Source of the DNA: a virus
DNA length: 20,001 nucleotides
Strand: one strand, 5' to 3'
IMG/VR virus record: IMGVR_UViG_3300006920_005275
Location: 1 to 20,001 of that record
This document shows positions 1 to 7,007 of the stretch, one piece after another. Positions within the stretch are counted from its first letter, which is position 1, and each line of letters begins with the position of its first letter. Under the pieces are notes generated by a model. That model saw only the letters and a list, made by a program, of their open reading frames with translations, was not told where the DNA came from and did no database searches. The position numbers were made by a program, and so were the translations under genes.

Positions 1-294
1 GATGTAGGACTTAAGTTTAGCTTTATTGAGCCTGGATTTTGGGTTAAGATCGAAGGTAGATCTGGACTTGGGTTCAAGCATGGTATTATGCCTCATCCTG
101 GTATTATTGATGAAGGTTATCGTTCTGATGCAGGTGTAAAATTATACAATCTAACTGATAGAGACTATGAAGTCAAAGCTGGGGATCGTATTGCTCAGTT
201 TGTTGTGTATGCTAATCACCCTGTAGTTGTGAGTGAAGGTGAAGCTGTTGAATCCGAAAGAGGTGAAAAAGGCTTTGGGTCCTCAGGAAGATAA
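1..294 (+). CDS. dut: dUTPase (dUTP diphosphatase), C-terminal part, 5' end outside window
   Basis: Hydrolyses dUTP to dUMP and pyrophosphate, keeping uracil out of phage DNA and feeding dTMP synthesis. The frame is open from base 1 to the TAA at 292-294, giving 97 visible residues; the true start lies upstream, and the ATG at 88 is internal. Conserved motifs of the trimeric all-beta family appear in order: motif II GRSGL (residues 19-23), motif III GIIDEGYR with the catalytic-type Asp and base-stacking Tyr (34-41), motif IV AGDRIAQ, and the glycine-rich C-terminal arm with RG..GFGSSG. The arm is complete, so this end looks functional. It sits 4 bases upstream of a small basic ORF and then the clamp loader gene, consistent with an early DNA-metabolism operon. 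The family is seen from motifs; the phage role is inferred. Confidence 0.93.
   Translation, partial: DVGLKFSFIEPGFWVKIEGRSGLGFKHGIMPHPGIIDEGYRSDAGVKLYNLTDRDYEVKAGDRIAQFVVYANHPVVVSEGEAVESERGEKGFGSSGR
285..290 (+). promoter_or_regulatory. Shine-Dalgarno sequence AGGAAG
   Basis: AGGAAG lies 8 bases upstream of the ATG at 299, inside the last codons of the dUTPase. It supports translation of the 37-residue ORF and shows that genes of this early cluster use a conventional ribosome binding site, unlike the late genes further right. Confidence 0.6.
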
Positions 295-298
295 AGAT

Positions 299-412
299 AT
301 GGGCACAACAAGAAAAACAAAGGTAACAGAGCGAAAAGTAGGTAAGACTAAGATTAGAAAGACCGTTACAGTATCTGTAAGTAAACCTAGTAAAAAACGT
401 AAAAAACGATAA
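299..412 (+). CDS. 37-residue, very basic protein of unknown function
   Basis: A short ORF with ATG at 299 and TAA at 410-412. By count, 16 of its 37 residues are Lys or Arg against a single Glu, and the C-terminus ends in the cluster KPSKKRKKR. I recognise no family. Support for it being real: an AGGAAG ribosome binding site at proper spacing, a 4-base gap after the dUTPase, and a stop that overlaps the clamp loader start (TAATG), which suggests translational coupling. The composition suggests binding to nucleic acid or another polyanion, but this is inference from charge alone. It could also be a translation-coupling leader peptide with little function of its own. Confidence 0.65.
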   Translation: MGTTRKTKVTERKVGKTKIRKTVTVSVSKPSKKRKKR

Positions 413-1338
413 TGATTGATTTTAAAGGTATTTGGTGTGAAAAGTACAGGCCGACAAAGCTTGATGATCTTATCTTAGATGAACAATCTCTTCGAGTTGT
501 TAGTCAGTTTAAGGATGAAATACCTAACTTACTATTCACCGGTAATCCAGGTACAGGTAAGACGACCTTAGCTAGGATTATTGTTAATGATATATTAGGA
601 TGTAATTATCTTTATATTAATGCGTCAGATGAGTCAGGTATTGACACCATCAGACACAATATCACTAACTTTGCTCAGACCAAGTCATTCGACGGTGGCG
701 TTAAAGTGGTAATACTAGATGAGGCTGACGGTCTAACCTCTCAGGCACAGGGAGCATTGCGTAATACTATGGAGACGTACGCTAAGTACTGCCGCTTTAT
801 TCTTACTGCTAACTATAAGCATAAAATCATTCCTGCTCTACAGTCTAGGTGTCAATCACTTGATCTGAAGCCTGTAATTGATCAGGCTGTTAAGAGGTGT
901 TATAGTATTCTACAACAAGAAGAGGTAGTAGTATCAGATGTACAGAAGAAAGAGTTTGTAATGCTCGTTAAGAGGTACTTCCCTGATCTTCGTAAGACTA
1001 TTAACGAGTTGCAGAAGAGTGTAATTAACTCCGAGCTGCATATTACAAATAGTACTGCAGATGAAGCTCTACTTAAGTCGATCTTCGAAAAGATAGCTAC
1101 CGGTAAGTCATTAGAACTAAGAAAGCACTTAATTGAGAGTGAAGATAGGTTTCAAGGCGATTATGATACCCTTATGGCTAACTTTCTCGATCATCTATAC
1201 GAACAACCTATTGATGACATGAAAAAGAAAGAGATGATCACTATATTAGCTGATCATCTCTATAAAAGCGCGTTAGTACTGGATAAGGAAATTAACGCAT
1301 TTGCTTGTTGGGTTAATCTAGAGAGAGTATTGTCTTAA
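412..1338 (+). CDS. 44: Sliding-clamp loader large subunit (T4 gp44-like AAA+ ATPase)
   Basis: ATPase subunit that opens the sliding clamp and loads it onto primer-template DNA for the phage replisome. The 308-residue length is close to that of T4 gp44. The N-terminus carries the RFC-type WCEKYRPTKLDDL signature (residues 8-20). Walker A is GNPGTGKTT (44-52), Walker B is VVILDEAD (99-106), a sensor-1 type Asn lies in ILTANY (about 130-135), and the arginine-finger SRC motif is at 145-147. The C-terminal third should be the helical collar domain. The start ATG overlaps the stop of the preceding ORF (TAATG); no good Shine-Dalgarno sequence is visible, so coupling is likely. The expected partner, the small subunit gp62, does not follow: the next gene is convergent and overlaps the last 21 bases. 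Strong family call. Confidence 0.95.
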   Translation: MIDFKGIWCEKYRPTKLDDLILDEQSLRVVSQFKDEIPNLLFTGNPGTGKTTLARIIVNDILGCNYLYINASDESGIDTIRHNITNFAQTKSFDGGVKVVILDEADGLTSQAQGALRNTMETYAKYCRFILTANYKHKIIPALQSRCQSLDLKPVIDQAVKRCYSILQQEEVVVSDVQKKEFVMLVKRYFPDLRKTINELQKSVINSELHITNSTADEALLKSIFEKIATGKSLELRKHLIESEDRFQGDYDTLMANFLDHLYEQPIDDMKKKEMITILADHLYKSALVLDKEINAFACWVNLERVLS

Positions 1339-1650
1339 GTAAGCCTCACACTGCTCATTAAAACGCGTACCTGTTGATTTCTGTGTTGTTGCTGCTTGCT
1401 TTATAGTCCGTGCACCTTTAACAGCTAGCTTTCTAACAGGCTTAGCCTTAAAGATCTTAATTACATCGGCAAACGGAACCATAGAAACAGCGCTTATACC
1501 AGCGTTAATAAGATGCTTCTTCTTACTATCCTTTTCGTCAGCCGCTGCAGCTCTTAAAAGAGATATAACAGCGTTTGCACCATCTGCAGCTGTACCTATA
1601 GTAGGTTCAATACCTGCGACATCTAAAGCTGCTTGTACTTTATCTAACAT
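1318..1650 (-). CDS. Small protein with pretoxin-like hydrophobic hairpin, unknown function
   Basis: A 110-residue ORF reading leftward from ATG at 1648-1650 to TAG at 1318-1320; the last 21 bases overlap the end of the clamp loader gene on the other strand. Residues about 8-32 (LDVAGIEPTIGTAADGANAV and following) and about 49-65 (NAGISAVSMVPFADVIKIF) resemble the paired 'LD..G..P.IG...D..NA.I' and 'A..S..AMVPF' helices of pretoxin domains in bacterial polymorphic toxins; related stretches also occur in phage structural proteins. No toxin domain follows, only a basic tail. Between the two segments lies a charged patch (DEKDSKKKH). It is the second gene of a two-gene minus-strand unit, 5 bases after the 196-residue ORF, with its own Shine-Dalgarno sequence. 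The family resemblance is from memory of the pattern; function is not assigned. Confidence 0.72.
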   Translation of the reverse strand: MLDKVQAALDVAGIEPTIGTAADGANAVISLLRAAAADEKDSKKKHLINAGISAVSMVPFADVIKIFKAKPVRKLAVKGARTIKQAATTQKSTGTRFNEQCEAYLRQYSL

Positions 1651-1655
1651 ACTAA

Positions 1656-2246
1656 TTATCCTTTCAAACCGCTCAGGTAATCCTTCGTGTATGCATTAAC
1701 TTCCATTGATGGGGTTACTGCATCCGAAGGAATTTCTGTGTTCTGTGTAGGAAGCTTTCTTTCTGTCTGACTAAGCTTTCCGTCACCCTTATCTGTCTTG
1801 TTAGAAAGGTTTTCTTCGTCCTCGGCTAGTTCTTCTGGCTTAATATTAACCTTATTCTTACGATACAAGCTATCAGGGATAGGGTCTTGATTTGGGTAAG
1901 GAGACTCACCAGGTTGACCTAAACAACAAGGAATAGAGCAACGATGTGTAATTCTACCGCCTGTATTATCAAGTGCAATATTGAGAACTGGTGCTAATGA
2001 ACCACCATCACTGTTAGCAGGGTATCGTTGTGGTGACACATCTTTAATACCTACAACACGAATATGTAGACCAGACTCAATCATCTCGTCAAGCATATCC
2101 TTAACGTTTTGACCTAGTTCTTTGTATTCATCATGACTCTTAAAATTGTCATCAAACTCGAAAATGTCACCTACTAAAAAACCACCGCGTTCGAACCTTT
2201 TCATATAGGATTCGAGTAGTGGAATAAATTTCTTTTGCTTAGCCAT
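1656..2246 (-). CDS. Conserved-looking phage protein of unknown function, possibly virion-associated
   Basis: A 196-residue protein on the minus strand. The N-terminal part (about 1-120) looks folded and starts with a basic segment (MAKQKKFIPLLESYMKRFER), followed by GDIFEFDDNFKSHDEY and an amphipathic stretch. A Cys cluster, CSIPCC, lies near residues 103-108. From about residue 125 on, the chain is polar and low-complexity (EELAEDEENLSNKTDKGDG...), likely disordered, ending in DYLSGLKG. There is no signal peptide or membrane segment. I cannot name the family; it resembles proteins of T4-like marine phages, but that is recollection, not a search result. A CATAAATA motif ends 5 bases before the ATG, so late expression together with the downstream 110-residue gene is likely. 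A structural or assembly role is inferred only from that timing. Confidence 0.75.
   Translation of the reverse strand: MAKQKKFIPLLESYMKRFERGGFLVGDIFEFDDNFKSHDEYKELGQNVKDMLDEMIESGLHIRVVGIKDVSPQRYPANSDGGSLAPVLNIALDNTGGRITHRCSIPCCLGQPGESPYPNQDPIPDSLYRKNKVNIKPEELAEDEENLSNKTDKGDGKLSQTERKLPTQNTEIPSDAVTPSMEVNAYTKDYLSGLKG
1659..1665 (-). promoter_or_regulatory. Shine-Dalgarno sequence GAAAGGA
   Basis: On the minus strand GAAAGGA ends 8 bases before the ATG at 1650-1648 and lies within the 3' end of the upstream 196-residue ORF. It favours the ATG at 1650 as the start. This distal gene has a normal ribosome binding site and no TAAATA motif, while the first gene of the pair shows the reverse. Confidence 0.6.
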
Positions 2247-2251
2247 AACAT

Positions 2252-2259
2252 TATTTATG
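2252..2259 (-). promoter_or_regulatory. Late-promoter-like motif CATAAATA, minus strand
   Basis: On the minus strand CATAAATA ends 5 bases before the ATG at 2246. It matches seven of eight positions of the T4 late promoter TATAAATA. It is the leftward half of a divergent control region and would drive the 196- and 110-residue genes. Confidence 0.65.
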
Positions 2260-2327
2260 CCGCTTTGTTAACATTTACAGCGAAAGTTATGAAATTAAAT
2301 AATTTGCTTTCAAAGGTGTTGTATTGA

Positions 2328-2334
2328 TTAAATA
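2328..2334 (+). promoter_or_regulatory. Late-promoter-like motif TTAAATA before the gp25-like gene
   Basis: TTAAATA is followed by exactly 5 bases and then the GTG at 2340. No Shine-Dalgarno sequence lies in the usual window. An in-frame TGA at 2325-2327 rules out an upstream extension, so the GTG is the likely start. Confidence 0.65.
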
Positions 2335-2339
2335 TACTT

Positions 2340-2822
2340 GTGATTGAGTTAGATATACTAGAACAGTCTAAAGCGGAGCAGAGATCTCTAGAGAGAGGAT
2401 ATCTATATAAGGATATTAAACTAGATCTTGAATTCTCTAGATATGTAAGGGATGAGTTATATTCAATAGCTGAACCAAAGGATTTGGCTGAGTTACAAGA
2501 CGCTCAGTCAGTCTTTAATGCTGTTCAGAATATTATGACAACAGCCCCGGGAGAGAAGTTACTAAATCCAACGTTTGGGCTAGACTTGAGGGGTTACTTG
2601 TTTGAGCCAATTAACACTACAACGTCGTTTTTTATTGCCTCTCAAGTATACAATAATCTAGGTGTACAGGAGCCACGTATAGAATTAGAGGGTGTCTCAG
2701 TTACTGGTGAGCCTGATGAGGCAGAGTATTATATTGACATCCTGTTTTCAGTACCATCACTAGATATATACAACCTTAACCTAAAGGCGACTTTGAACCG
2801 CGACGGATACGTAACGATTTAA
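2340..2822 (+). CDS. 25: Baseplate wedge protein, T4 gp25-like
   Basis: Baseplate wedge component at the inner baseplate, in a family (GPW/gp25) shared by contractile phage tails, type VI secretion and other contractile injection systems; in those systems it helps nucleate sheath assembly. The protein has 160 residues, longer than T4 gp25 (132) because of an N-terminal extension. The family core is clear: PGEKLLNPTFGLDLRGYLF (residues 70-88) followed by EP, then the EPRI motif (111-114) and a beta-rich C-terminus. It starts with GTG, the first plausible start after an in-frame TGA at 2325. A TTAAATA motif lies 5 bases upstream and there is no Shine-Dalgarno sequence. It is followed after 44 bases by the gp6-like gene, the usual neighbour. 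Strong call. Confidence 0.92.
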   Translation: MIELDILEQSKAEQRSLERGYLYKDIKLDLEFSRYVRDELYSIAEPKDLAELQDAQSVFNAVQNIMTTAPGEKLLNPTFGLDLRGYLFEPINTTTSFFIASQVYNNLGVQEPRIELEGVSVTGEPDEAEYYIDILFSVPSLDIYNLNLKATLNRDGYVTI

Positions 2823-2845
2823 GCTATTAATAGTGATCTACATAC

Positions 2846-2852
2846 ATAAATA
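2846..2852 (+). promoter_or_regulatory. Late-promoter-like motif ATAAATA before the gp6-like gene
   Basis: ATAAATA (in acATAAATAtac) ends 14 bases before the ATG at 2867. This is the longest gap among the exact copies in the window. Confidence 0.6.
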
Positions 2853-2866
2853 TACATAATACATCG

Positions 2867-4693
2867 ATGAACATAGATAACTTTACAGATTTTAAATTAC
2901 CAAAAGATGCTTACTTAAGTTTCGATGCAAATTCTCTTAAGGAGCTGATTATTGAAAGATTAAATGAGAATGAAGCATTTACTGATCAGAACTTTGAGGG
3001 ATCCAACTTTAGCGCTTTTATTGATGTTGTAGCATACATGTATCATGTTTTACTATTCTACCTAAACACAACATCAAACGAGAGTACATTTACAACAGCT
3101 ACTATATATGAAAATATGAGTAAGCTTGTGTCAAACATCGGTTACAAACCTCTCGGTGATCAGACATCAATATTAGACGTGAGCTTACAGGCTCAGAACT
3201 TGGATTCAGGGGTGTATGTTCTGCCGAAGTTCTCATTTGTTAATCTTGGAGCGGCTGGTTATTATACCCTCGAAGATATTACCTTTGAAAAGGTTGAATC
3301 TACTGTTCTAGAGGACTTAGAGGTTAACTACAGTATACTGCATCAAGGATCGCTTAAAGAGGCGTTGTTTACGGCTGCTGGTGAGGGTTACGAGACTATT
3401 ACACTAATTGATAGCTATACATCACCACAGGTAAAGAAGACAGCAAAGAATATCTCTGATGAACAATTTATAGCTGATAACACCTTTAATGTTTATGTTA
3501 AATCCAATGTTACAGGTAACTGGGCACAATGGACAGAAACAGCATCACTGTTTTTAGAAGCACCAAGTAATACTTGTTATGAAAAGAGACTAAATCATGA
3601 TGGTAATTATGAATTTAAGTTCGGTGATAATAACAACGGCTTTGCGTTAAGAGAAGGTGATACTGTTGCTGTATTTTATATAGTGTCAGACAACGAATCA
3701 GGGCTAGTTGGTAATGGATCAACTAACGGATCAAACTTCAATCTGTTTAATACGGCAGTGTTTACTGAGATAAAGGAACAACTGTATGTTGATGTTAATA
3801 CAATTGTACCGGCAACACTACCAACTATTACGGTAAACAATGAATATGCTTCAACACCTATTAAGTTAGCTGAGTCAGTTGAAGATATAAGAAATAACGT
3901 ATCAAAGATATTTGCTTCACAGGATAGGTTAGTTAGCAAGACCGACTATGAGGCACATGTAGATAGAAACTTCGGAACTATAACAAGACCTGTTAAAGTT
4001 TTATCCAACGAAGATTACACATCGCAGGTGTTATTTTACTTTAACAACATTGGTGTGAAACGTGGTATAGACGATGCACGTACGTTACTGTCACAGGTTA
4101 ATTTTTCAACGTCAACAAACTTTAACAATATTTATATATACACTGTACGTACTAATCAACCGGTTATTGATGAGCGTATTCCTCACTACCTAAACGAAGG
4201 TCAGAAAAAGCTAATTGCTGAATACTGTAAGAAAAAGAAAGATATAACACATAACGTAGTTATATCTGATCCAATCTTTAAAGCGTTTAGTTTCGGTGTT
4301 GGTGAGGTTACCGAGAGCAATACTATTGATAATATCGTCAATGACACAATGTTACGTGTTACTGTTGATAGGAATGTTTCGATTAGTGATGCTGCAATTC
4401 GTAGCGGTATTGCAAAGGTAATTAAAAATGAATTTACTTCAGCTGAGCTAGGCAGTATTGTTGATACATCACAGATTACAAAGGATATATTAAACATTGA
4501 CGGTATAGTTGGTCTCGAGACTGTTAACGGTAATAATGTAACACCAAATTTAAGCTTCGTAGTATGGAACCCAAATTATAGATATATTGATAATGCAATT
4601 CTTGCAAGAGACTATCAATTAAAAGATTTTGAGTATGCATATTTCTACAAAGTATCAGATGTTGCAGATAAAGTTACCATACGTAGGGTCTAA
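2867..4693 (+). CDS. 6: Baseplate wedge protein, T4 gp6-like (baseplate J family)
   Basis: Main structural subunit of the baseplate wedge; in T4, gp6 dimers form the inner ring that ties the wedges together around the hub. The protein has 608 residues against 660 for T4 gp6. The N-terminal signature FEGSNFSAFIDVVAYMYHVL with FYLN following (43-67), then NESTF and a 'NIGYKPLG' segment, is typical of gp6-like proteins of T4 relatives. The middle contains the beta-rich baseplate-J-like region, with a 'FKFGDNNNGFALREGDTVAV' stretch near 250-270. The C-terminal part ends in a VTIRRV strand. It lies between the gp25-like gene and a PKD-domain protein, in one direction with short gaps. No Shine-Dalgarno sequence is seen. 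Family identity is strong; details of the fold are from family knowledge. Confidence 0.9.
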   Translation: MNIDNFTDFKLPKDAYLSFDANSLKELIIERLNENEAFTDQNFEGSNFSAFIDVVAYMYHVLLFYLNTTSNESTFTTATIYENMSKLVSNIGYKPLGDQTSILDVSLQAQNLDSGVYVLPKFSFVNLGAAGYYTLEDITFEKVESTVLEDLEVNYSILHQGSLKEALFTAAGEGYETITLIDSYTSPQVKKTAKNISDEQFIADNTFNVYVKSNVTGNWAQWTETASLFLEAPSNTCYEKRLNHDGNYEFKFGDNNNGFALREGDTVAVFYIVSDNESGLVGNGSTNGSNFNLFNTAVFTEIKEQLYVDVNTIVPATLPTITVNNEYASTPIKLAESVEDIRNNVSKIFASQDRLVSKTDYEAHVDRNFGTITRPVKVLSNEDYTSQVLFYFNNIGVKRGIDDARTLLSQVNFSTSTNFNNIYIYTVRTNQPVIDERIPHYLNEGQKKLIAEYCKKKKDITHNVVISDPIFKAFSFGVGEVTESNTIDNIVNDTMLRVTVDRNVSISDAAIRSGIAKVIKNEFTSAELGSIVDTSQITKDILNIDGIVGLETVNGNNVTPNLSFVVWNPNYRYIDNAILARDYQLKDFEYAYFYKVSDVADKVTIRRV

Positions 4694-4695
4694 TA

Positions 4696-4702
4696 TTAAA
4701 TA
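4696..4702 (+). promoter_or_regulatory. Late-promoter-like motif TTAAATA before the PKD-domain gene
   Basis: TTAAATA lies immediately after the stop codon of the gp6-like gene, with a 5-base gap to the ATG at 4708. No Shine-Dalgarno sequence is present. Confidence 0.62.
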
Positions 4703-4707
4703 ATCGT

Positions 4708-6987
4708 ATGGCCCAGGGTGATTCATCAAACGATACTGAATTTCAGTATACCTTTTACTACACAGTAGCAGGTGCTACTGGTCAAGAGACATTGAGCAGT
4801 TATGCAATGTCTATTTCACCACTATATTTTAAGCCTACTATTGGTGATGAGTGGTTGGATATTCTTTCTGATAAGCGAATTGTTTGGGATTTCGGTGATG
4901 GTACAAAAATGGAGGCCTTGACAGGTGTCCACGCGTATGAGAAGCCTGGTCAATATAGAGTTCGTAGTTATCTTTATGATAGGGACGGTAACGGTTACTA
5001 TAATACGTTCTCTGTTACGATTGATGTGTTTGATTTTATTCAAGACCGAATACTACTTGATATAGATAAAAATACATGTGATATTAACCATTTAACTGGT
5101 GAAGTTAAAAATCCTATTAATGTTACACAATATAATTCATATAGATCGTTTGATAAAAATGGTAGACCACCTTCAGTTGTAACATATATTGATTCACAGA
5201 GTTTTACGAGGGATTACGACCTGTTTGGTAGCGGTTTAATAAACAAAACTTACGGGCATCTTATACCATCGTATACTATGCTACAAACAATTAATGATAT
5301 AGAGAATGTACCGATAAGTGCTGTGCAGGTTGTTGAGTATGATAACATTTACGCATACGCCTCCGGTGGTCAATTATTTACATCACCAGTTGAAGTAGAG
5401 AACTCAACCTTTGCTGGTGTATCTAGCACAAACCAGGTTTACTTTAGAAGTGATATACCAGGTGTATACAATATGTCTTTTGGCTTTGAAGGAGGTTCTG
5501 TATTTGACTTTACAAATACAACAACATACGGTATTTCAGCGAAGATATGTGAGAATCTCGCGCATGAGAGTCTCAGTGTAACATCTAATGGTATTGACGG
5601 TGAGGGTATTGCGGTTGATACATTTAATATCGCTCCAGTCAAGTTTGCATGTACGAGTATACCGTTTGTAGTTAAGATAAAGGATGACGAGGGGTTTGCT
5701 CAGAAGAGTCTACCTGTTATGGAGCTGGAGCCGTTACCAGGAAGTGCCCACTTACCTCTAGAGGTAACATTAACTGATGGTACAACAACATATGATGCTA
5801 CCTTTAGTTCAGACTTTAATAGTATCTCTGGTGATCTTGTACCAGGTTATTTTGCTGGATACTCTGGTGGATTCTTTAAGGGGTATTTAAGTGTAGATAC
5901 AGATACTGTTATTAAGGATGTATATGTACGCGTTACTACAGTATACGATGGTGATACATTAGTTGGAACAAGTAGCAAGTTTACCATTTACCCAAAAGAC
6001 CATTATGTTGTAGCAAAGCATGGCGAAGACATTGATTTTACAGATGTGTTTAAGGATGTTGCAATACAGCCGTTATTTACAGATAGTAGAATGCTCATTA
6101 ATGAGTTTATAGGTAGTATATTCGGTAATATTGAGTCAGCGCAAGATTCAATAGGTAAAAGAACATACGAAAAGATACAAAACTTCACTGATAACAACTC
6201 GGTTATCGATTATGCAAACATTGATCAGTTGGCAGGTATATTAAAATCTGTAGACCTCCCGAGGATAAACAGATATTCAACACCACCTAAAGTTAAGAGA
6301 CTTTTGGACTTACTATCAATAAGTCAGACAAGATTATTTGGTGATGTTAATCAGAATAGAGATGACTTTAACTCGTTTGGTTATAGTGATAATAGTAACT
6401 ACGGTGCAGATAGGTGTGACCCCATACCAAAAGATGGTGTGTTATTTGCTGGGTTCGATATTGTTGCATTTGAGAAGTTTAGTGGTAAGTGGACTACACT
6501 AAACACCATGCTTCCGCTTTGTGCTAGTAGTGCACCGCCGTTGTTTAATATAAAGCTTGATCCAACATCAGATATTTCATCGTGTATCTCCACACTTTCA
6601 TGTAGTAGTATACAGACAGAGTCACTATCCGCAATTAAAATAGAATCTGGCTACTTCTCAATATGTATTGAAGGAACACTAACATCAAATAACAGCTTAT
6701 TATTTAGTACGAGTTACTATAACTTAAGTGATTACAATGCTAGCTGGGGTTGGCCGTTAACACTTGACGGTGACGGTACATTGTTTGATGTTTATGAGTT
6801 TTACTATAAGACAACTTACGAGAAAACAGATATTGAAGGCTCAGTTATTAATTTTAAGGATAAGAACACCACTATTGATAGTGATTATACGTATACTGAA
6901 TGGTCGAAGGAGAATGGTGTTATGTCAAACATCTTTGCAAATGCTCTTTACGATGGTTTAGATTTATTTGAGTGTGAAGAACAATAA
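4708..6987 (+). CDS. Large baseplate or tail structural protein with PKD domain
   Basis: A 759-residue protein directly after gp6, where T4 relatives place further wedge proteins (gp7/gp8). A PKD-type Ig-like domain sits at about 40-112, with the signatures WDFGDGT (60-66) and HAYEKPGQY (75-83). The next roughly 330 residues are beta-rich and look like further Ig-type or jelly-roll domains. Around 465-560 there is a more helical part (EFIGSIFGNIESAQDSIG, and PPKVKRLLDLLSISQTRLFG) resembling the core of a wedge protein rather than a fibre. The C-terminal 200 residues are again beta-rich, with several Cys. No signal peptide is seen. I infer a wedge or peripheral baseplate component, perhaps the functional counterpart of gp7, with the PKD domain exposed. 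It could instead be a long fibre connector. Confidence 0.78.
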   Translation: MAQGDSSNDTEFQYTFYYTVAGATGQETLSSYAMSISPLYFKPTIGDEWLDILSDKRIVWDFGDGTKMEALTGVHAYEKPGQYRVRSYLYDRDGNGYYNTFSVTIDVFDFIQDRILLDIDKNTCDINHLTGEVKNPINVTQYNSYRSFDKNGRPPSVVTYIDSQSFTRDYDLFGSGLINKTYGHLIPSYTMLQTINDIENVPISAVQVVEYDNIYAYASGGQLFTSPVEVENSTFAGVSSTNQVYFRSDIPGVYNMSFGFEGGSVFDFTNTTTYGISAKICENLAHESLSVTSNGIDGEGIAVDTFNIAPVKFACTSIPFVVKIKDDEGFAQKSLPVMELEPLPGSAHLPLEVTLTDGTTTYDATFSSDFNSISGDLVPGYFAGYSGGFFKGYLSVDTDTVIKDVYVRVTTVYDGDTLVGTSSKFTIYPKDHYVVAKHGEDIDFTDVFKDVAIQPLFTDSRMLINEFIGSIFGNIESAQDSIGKRTYEKIQNFTDNNSVIDYANIDQLAGILKSVDLPRINRYSTPPKVKRLLDLLSISQTRLFGDVNQNRDDFNSFGYSDNSNYGADRCDPIPKDGVLFAGFDIVAFEKFSGKWTTLNTMLPLCASSAPPLFNIKLDPTSDISSCISTLSCSSIQTESLSAIKIESGYFSICIEGTLTSNNSLLFSTSYYNLSDYNASWGWPLTLDGDGTLFDVYEFYYKTTYEKTDIEGSVINFKDKNTTIDSDYTYTEWSKENGVMSNIFANALYDGLDLFECEEQ

Positions 6988-6995
6988 CATAGTTA

Positions 6996-7002
6996 ATAAA
7001 TA
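6996..7002 (+). promoter_or_regulatory. Late-promoter-like motif ATAAATA before the 386-residue gene
   Basis: ATAAATA (within TTAATAAATA) lies 5 bases before the ATG at 7008, in the 20-base gap after the PKD-protein gene. No Shine-Dalgarno sequence is present. Confidence 0.65.
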
Positions 7003-7007
7003 ATAAT

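Larger units (their letters stand above)
2247..2339. promoter_or_regulatory. Divergent intergenic control region
   Basis: These 93 bases separate the minus-strand island from the baseplate genes and form the largest non-coding gap in the window. They contain a leftward CATAAATA (2259-2252), a rightward TTAAATA 5 bases before the GTG of the gp25-like gene (2328-2334), and a second rightward TTAAATA at 2295-2301. No sigma70-type -35/-10 pair stands out. This is probably a bidirectional late promoter region. An AAAGGTG at 2312-2318 is too far (21 bases) from the GTG to serve as its ribosome binding site. Confidence 0.6.

Noticed and set aside
88-294. ATG at 88 as the start of the first gene
   Set aside because: The frame is open to base 1 and dUTPase motif II lies upstream of this ATG, so the protein begins before the window.
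2291-2305. Possible palindromic operator around AAATTAAATAATTT
   Set aside because: The centre does not pair as an inverted repeat. It is simply AT-rich and contains one more TTAAATA copy.
2289-2327. Twelve-codon ORF (MKLNNLLSKVLY) in the divergent region
   Set aside because: Too short to support, no ribosome binding site, and the region is better explained as promoter sequence.
3676-3939. Antisense open frame of 87 codons inside the gp6-like gene
   Set aside because: Lies wholly within a strongly supported gene, has no motif or ribosome binding site, and its low-complexity Ser/Thr/Leu/Val composition is what the reverse strand of this coding sequence would give.
4201-4497. Antisense open frame of 98 codons with hydrophobic, membrane-like sequence
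   Set aside because: Complement of the gp6-like coding region. Hydrophobicity on the opposite strand of a polar, AT-rich gene is a known artefact.
6764-6961. Plus-strand 65-codon frame in the end of the PKD-domain gene
   Set aside because: Fully internal to a longer frame with better composition; Met/Ile/Leu/Arg-rich shadow sequence.
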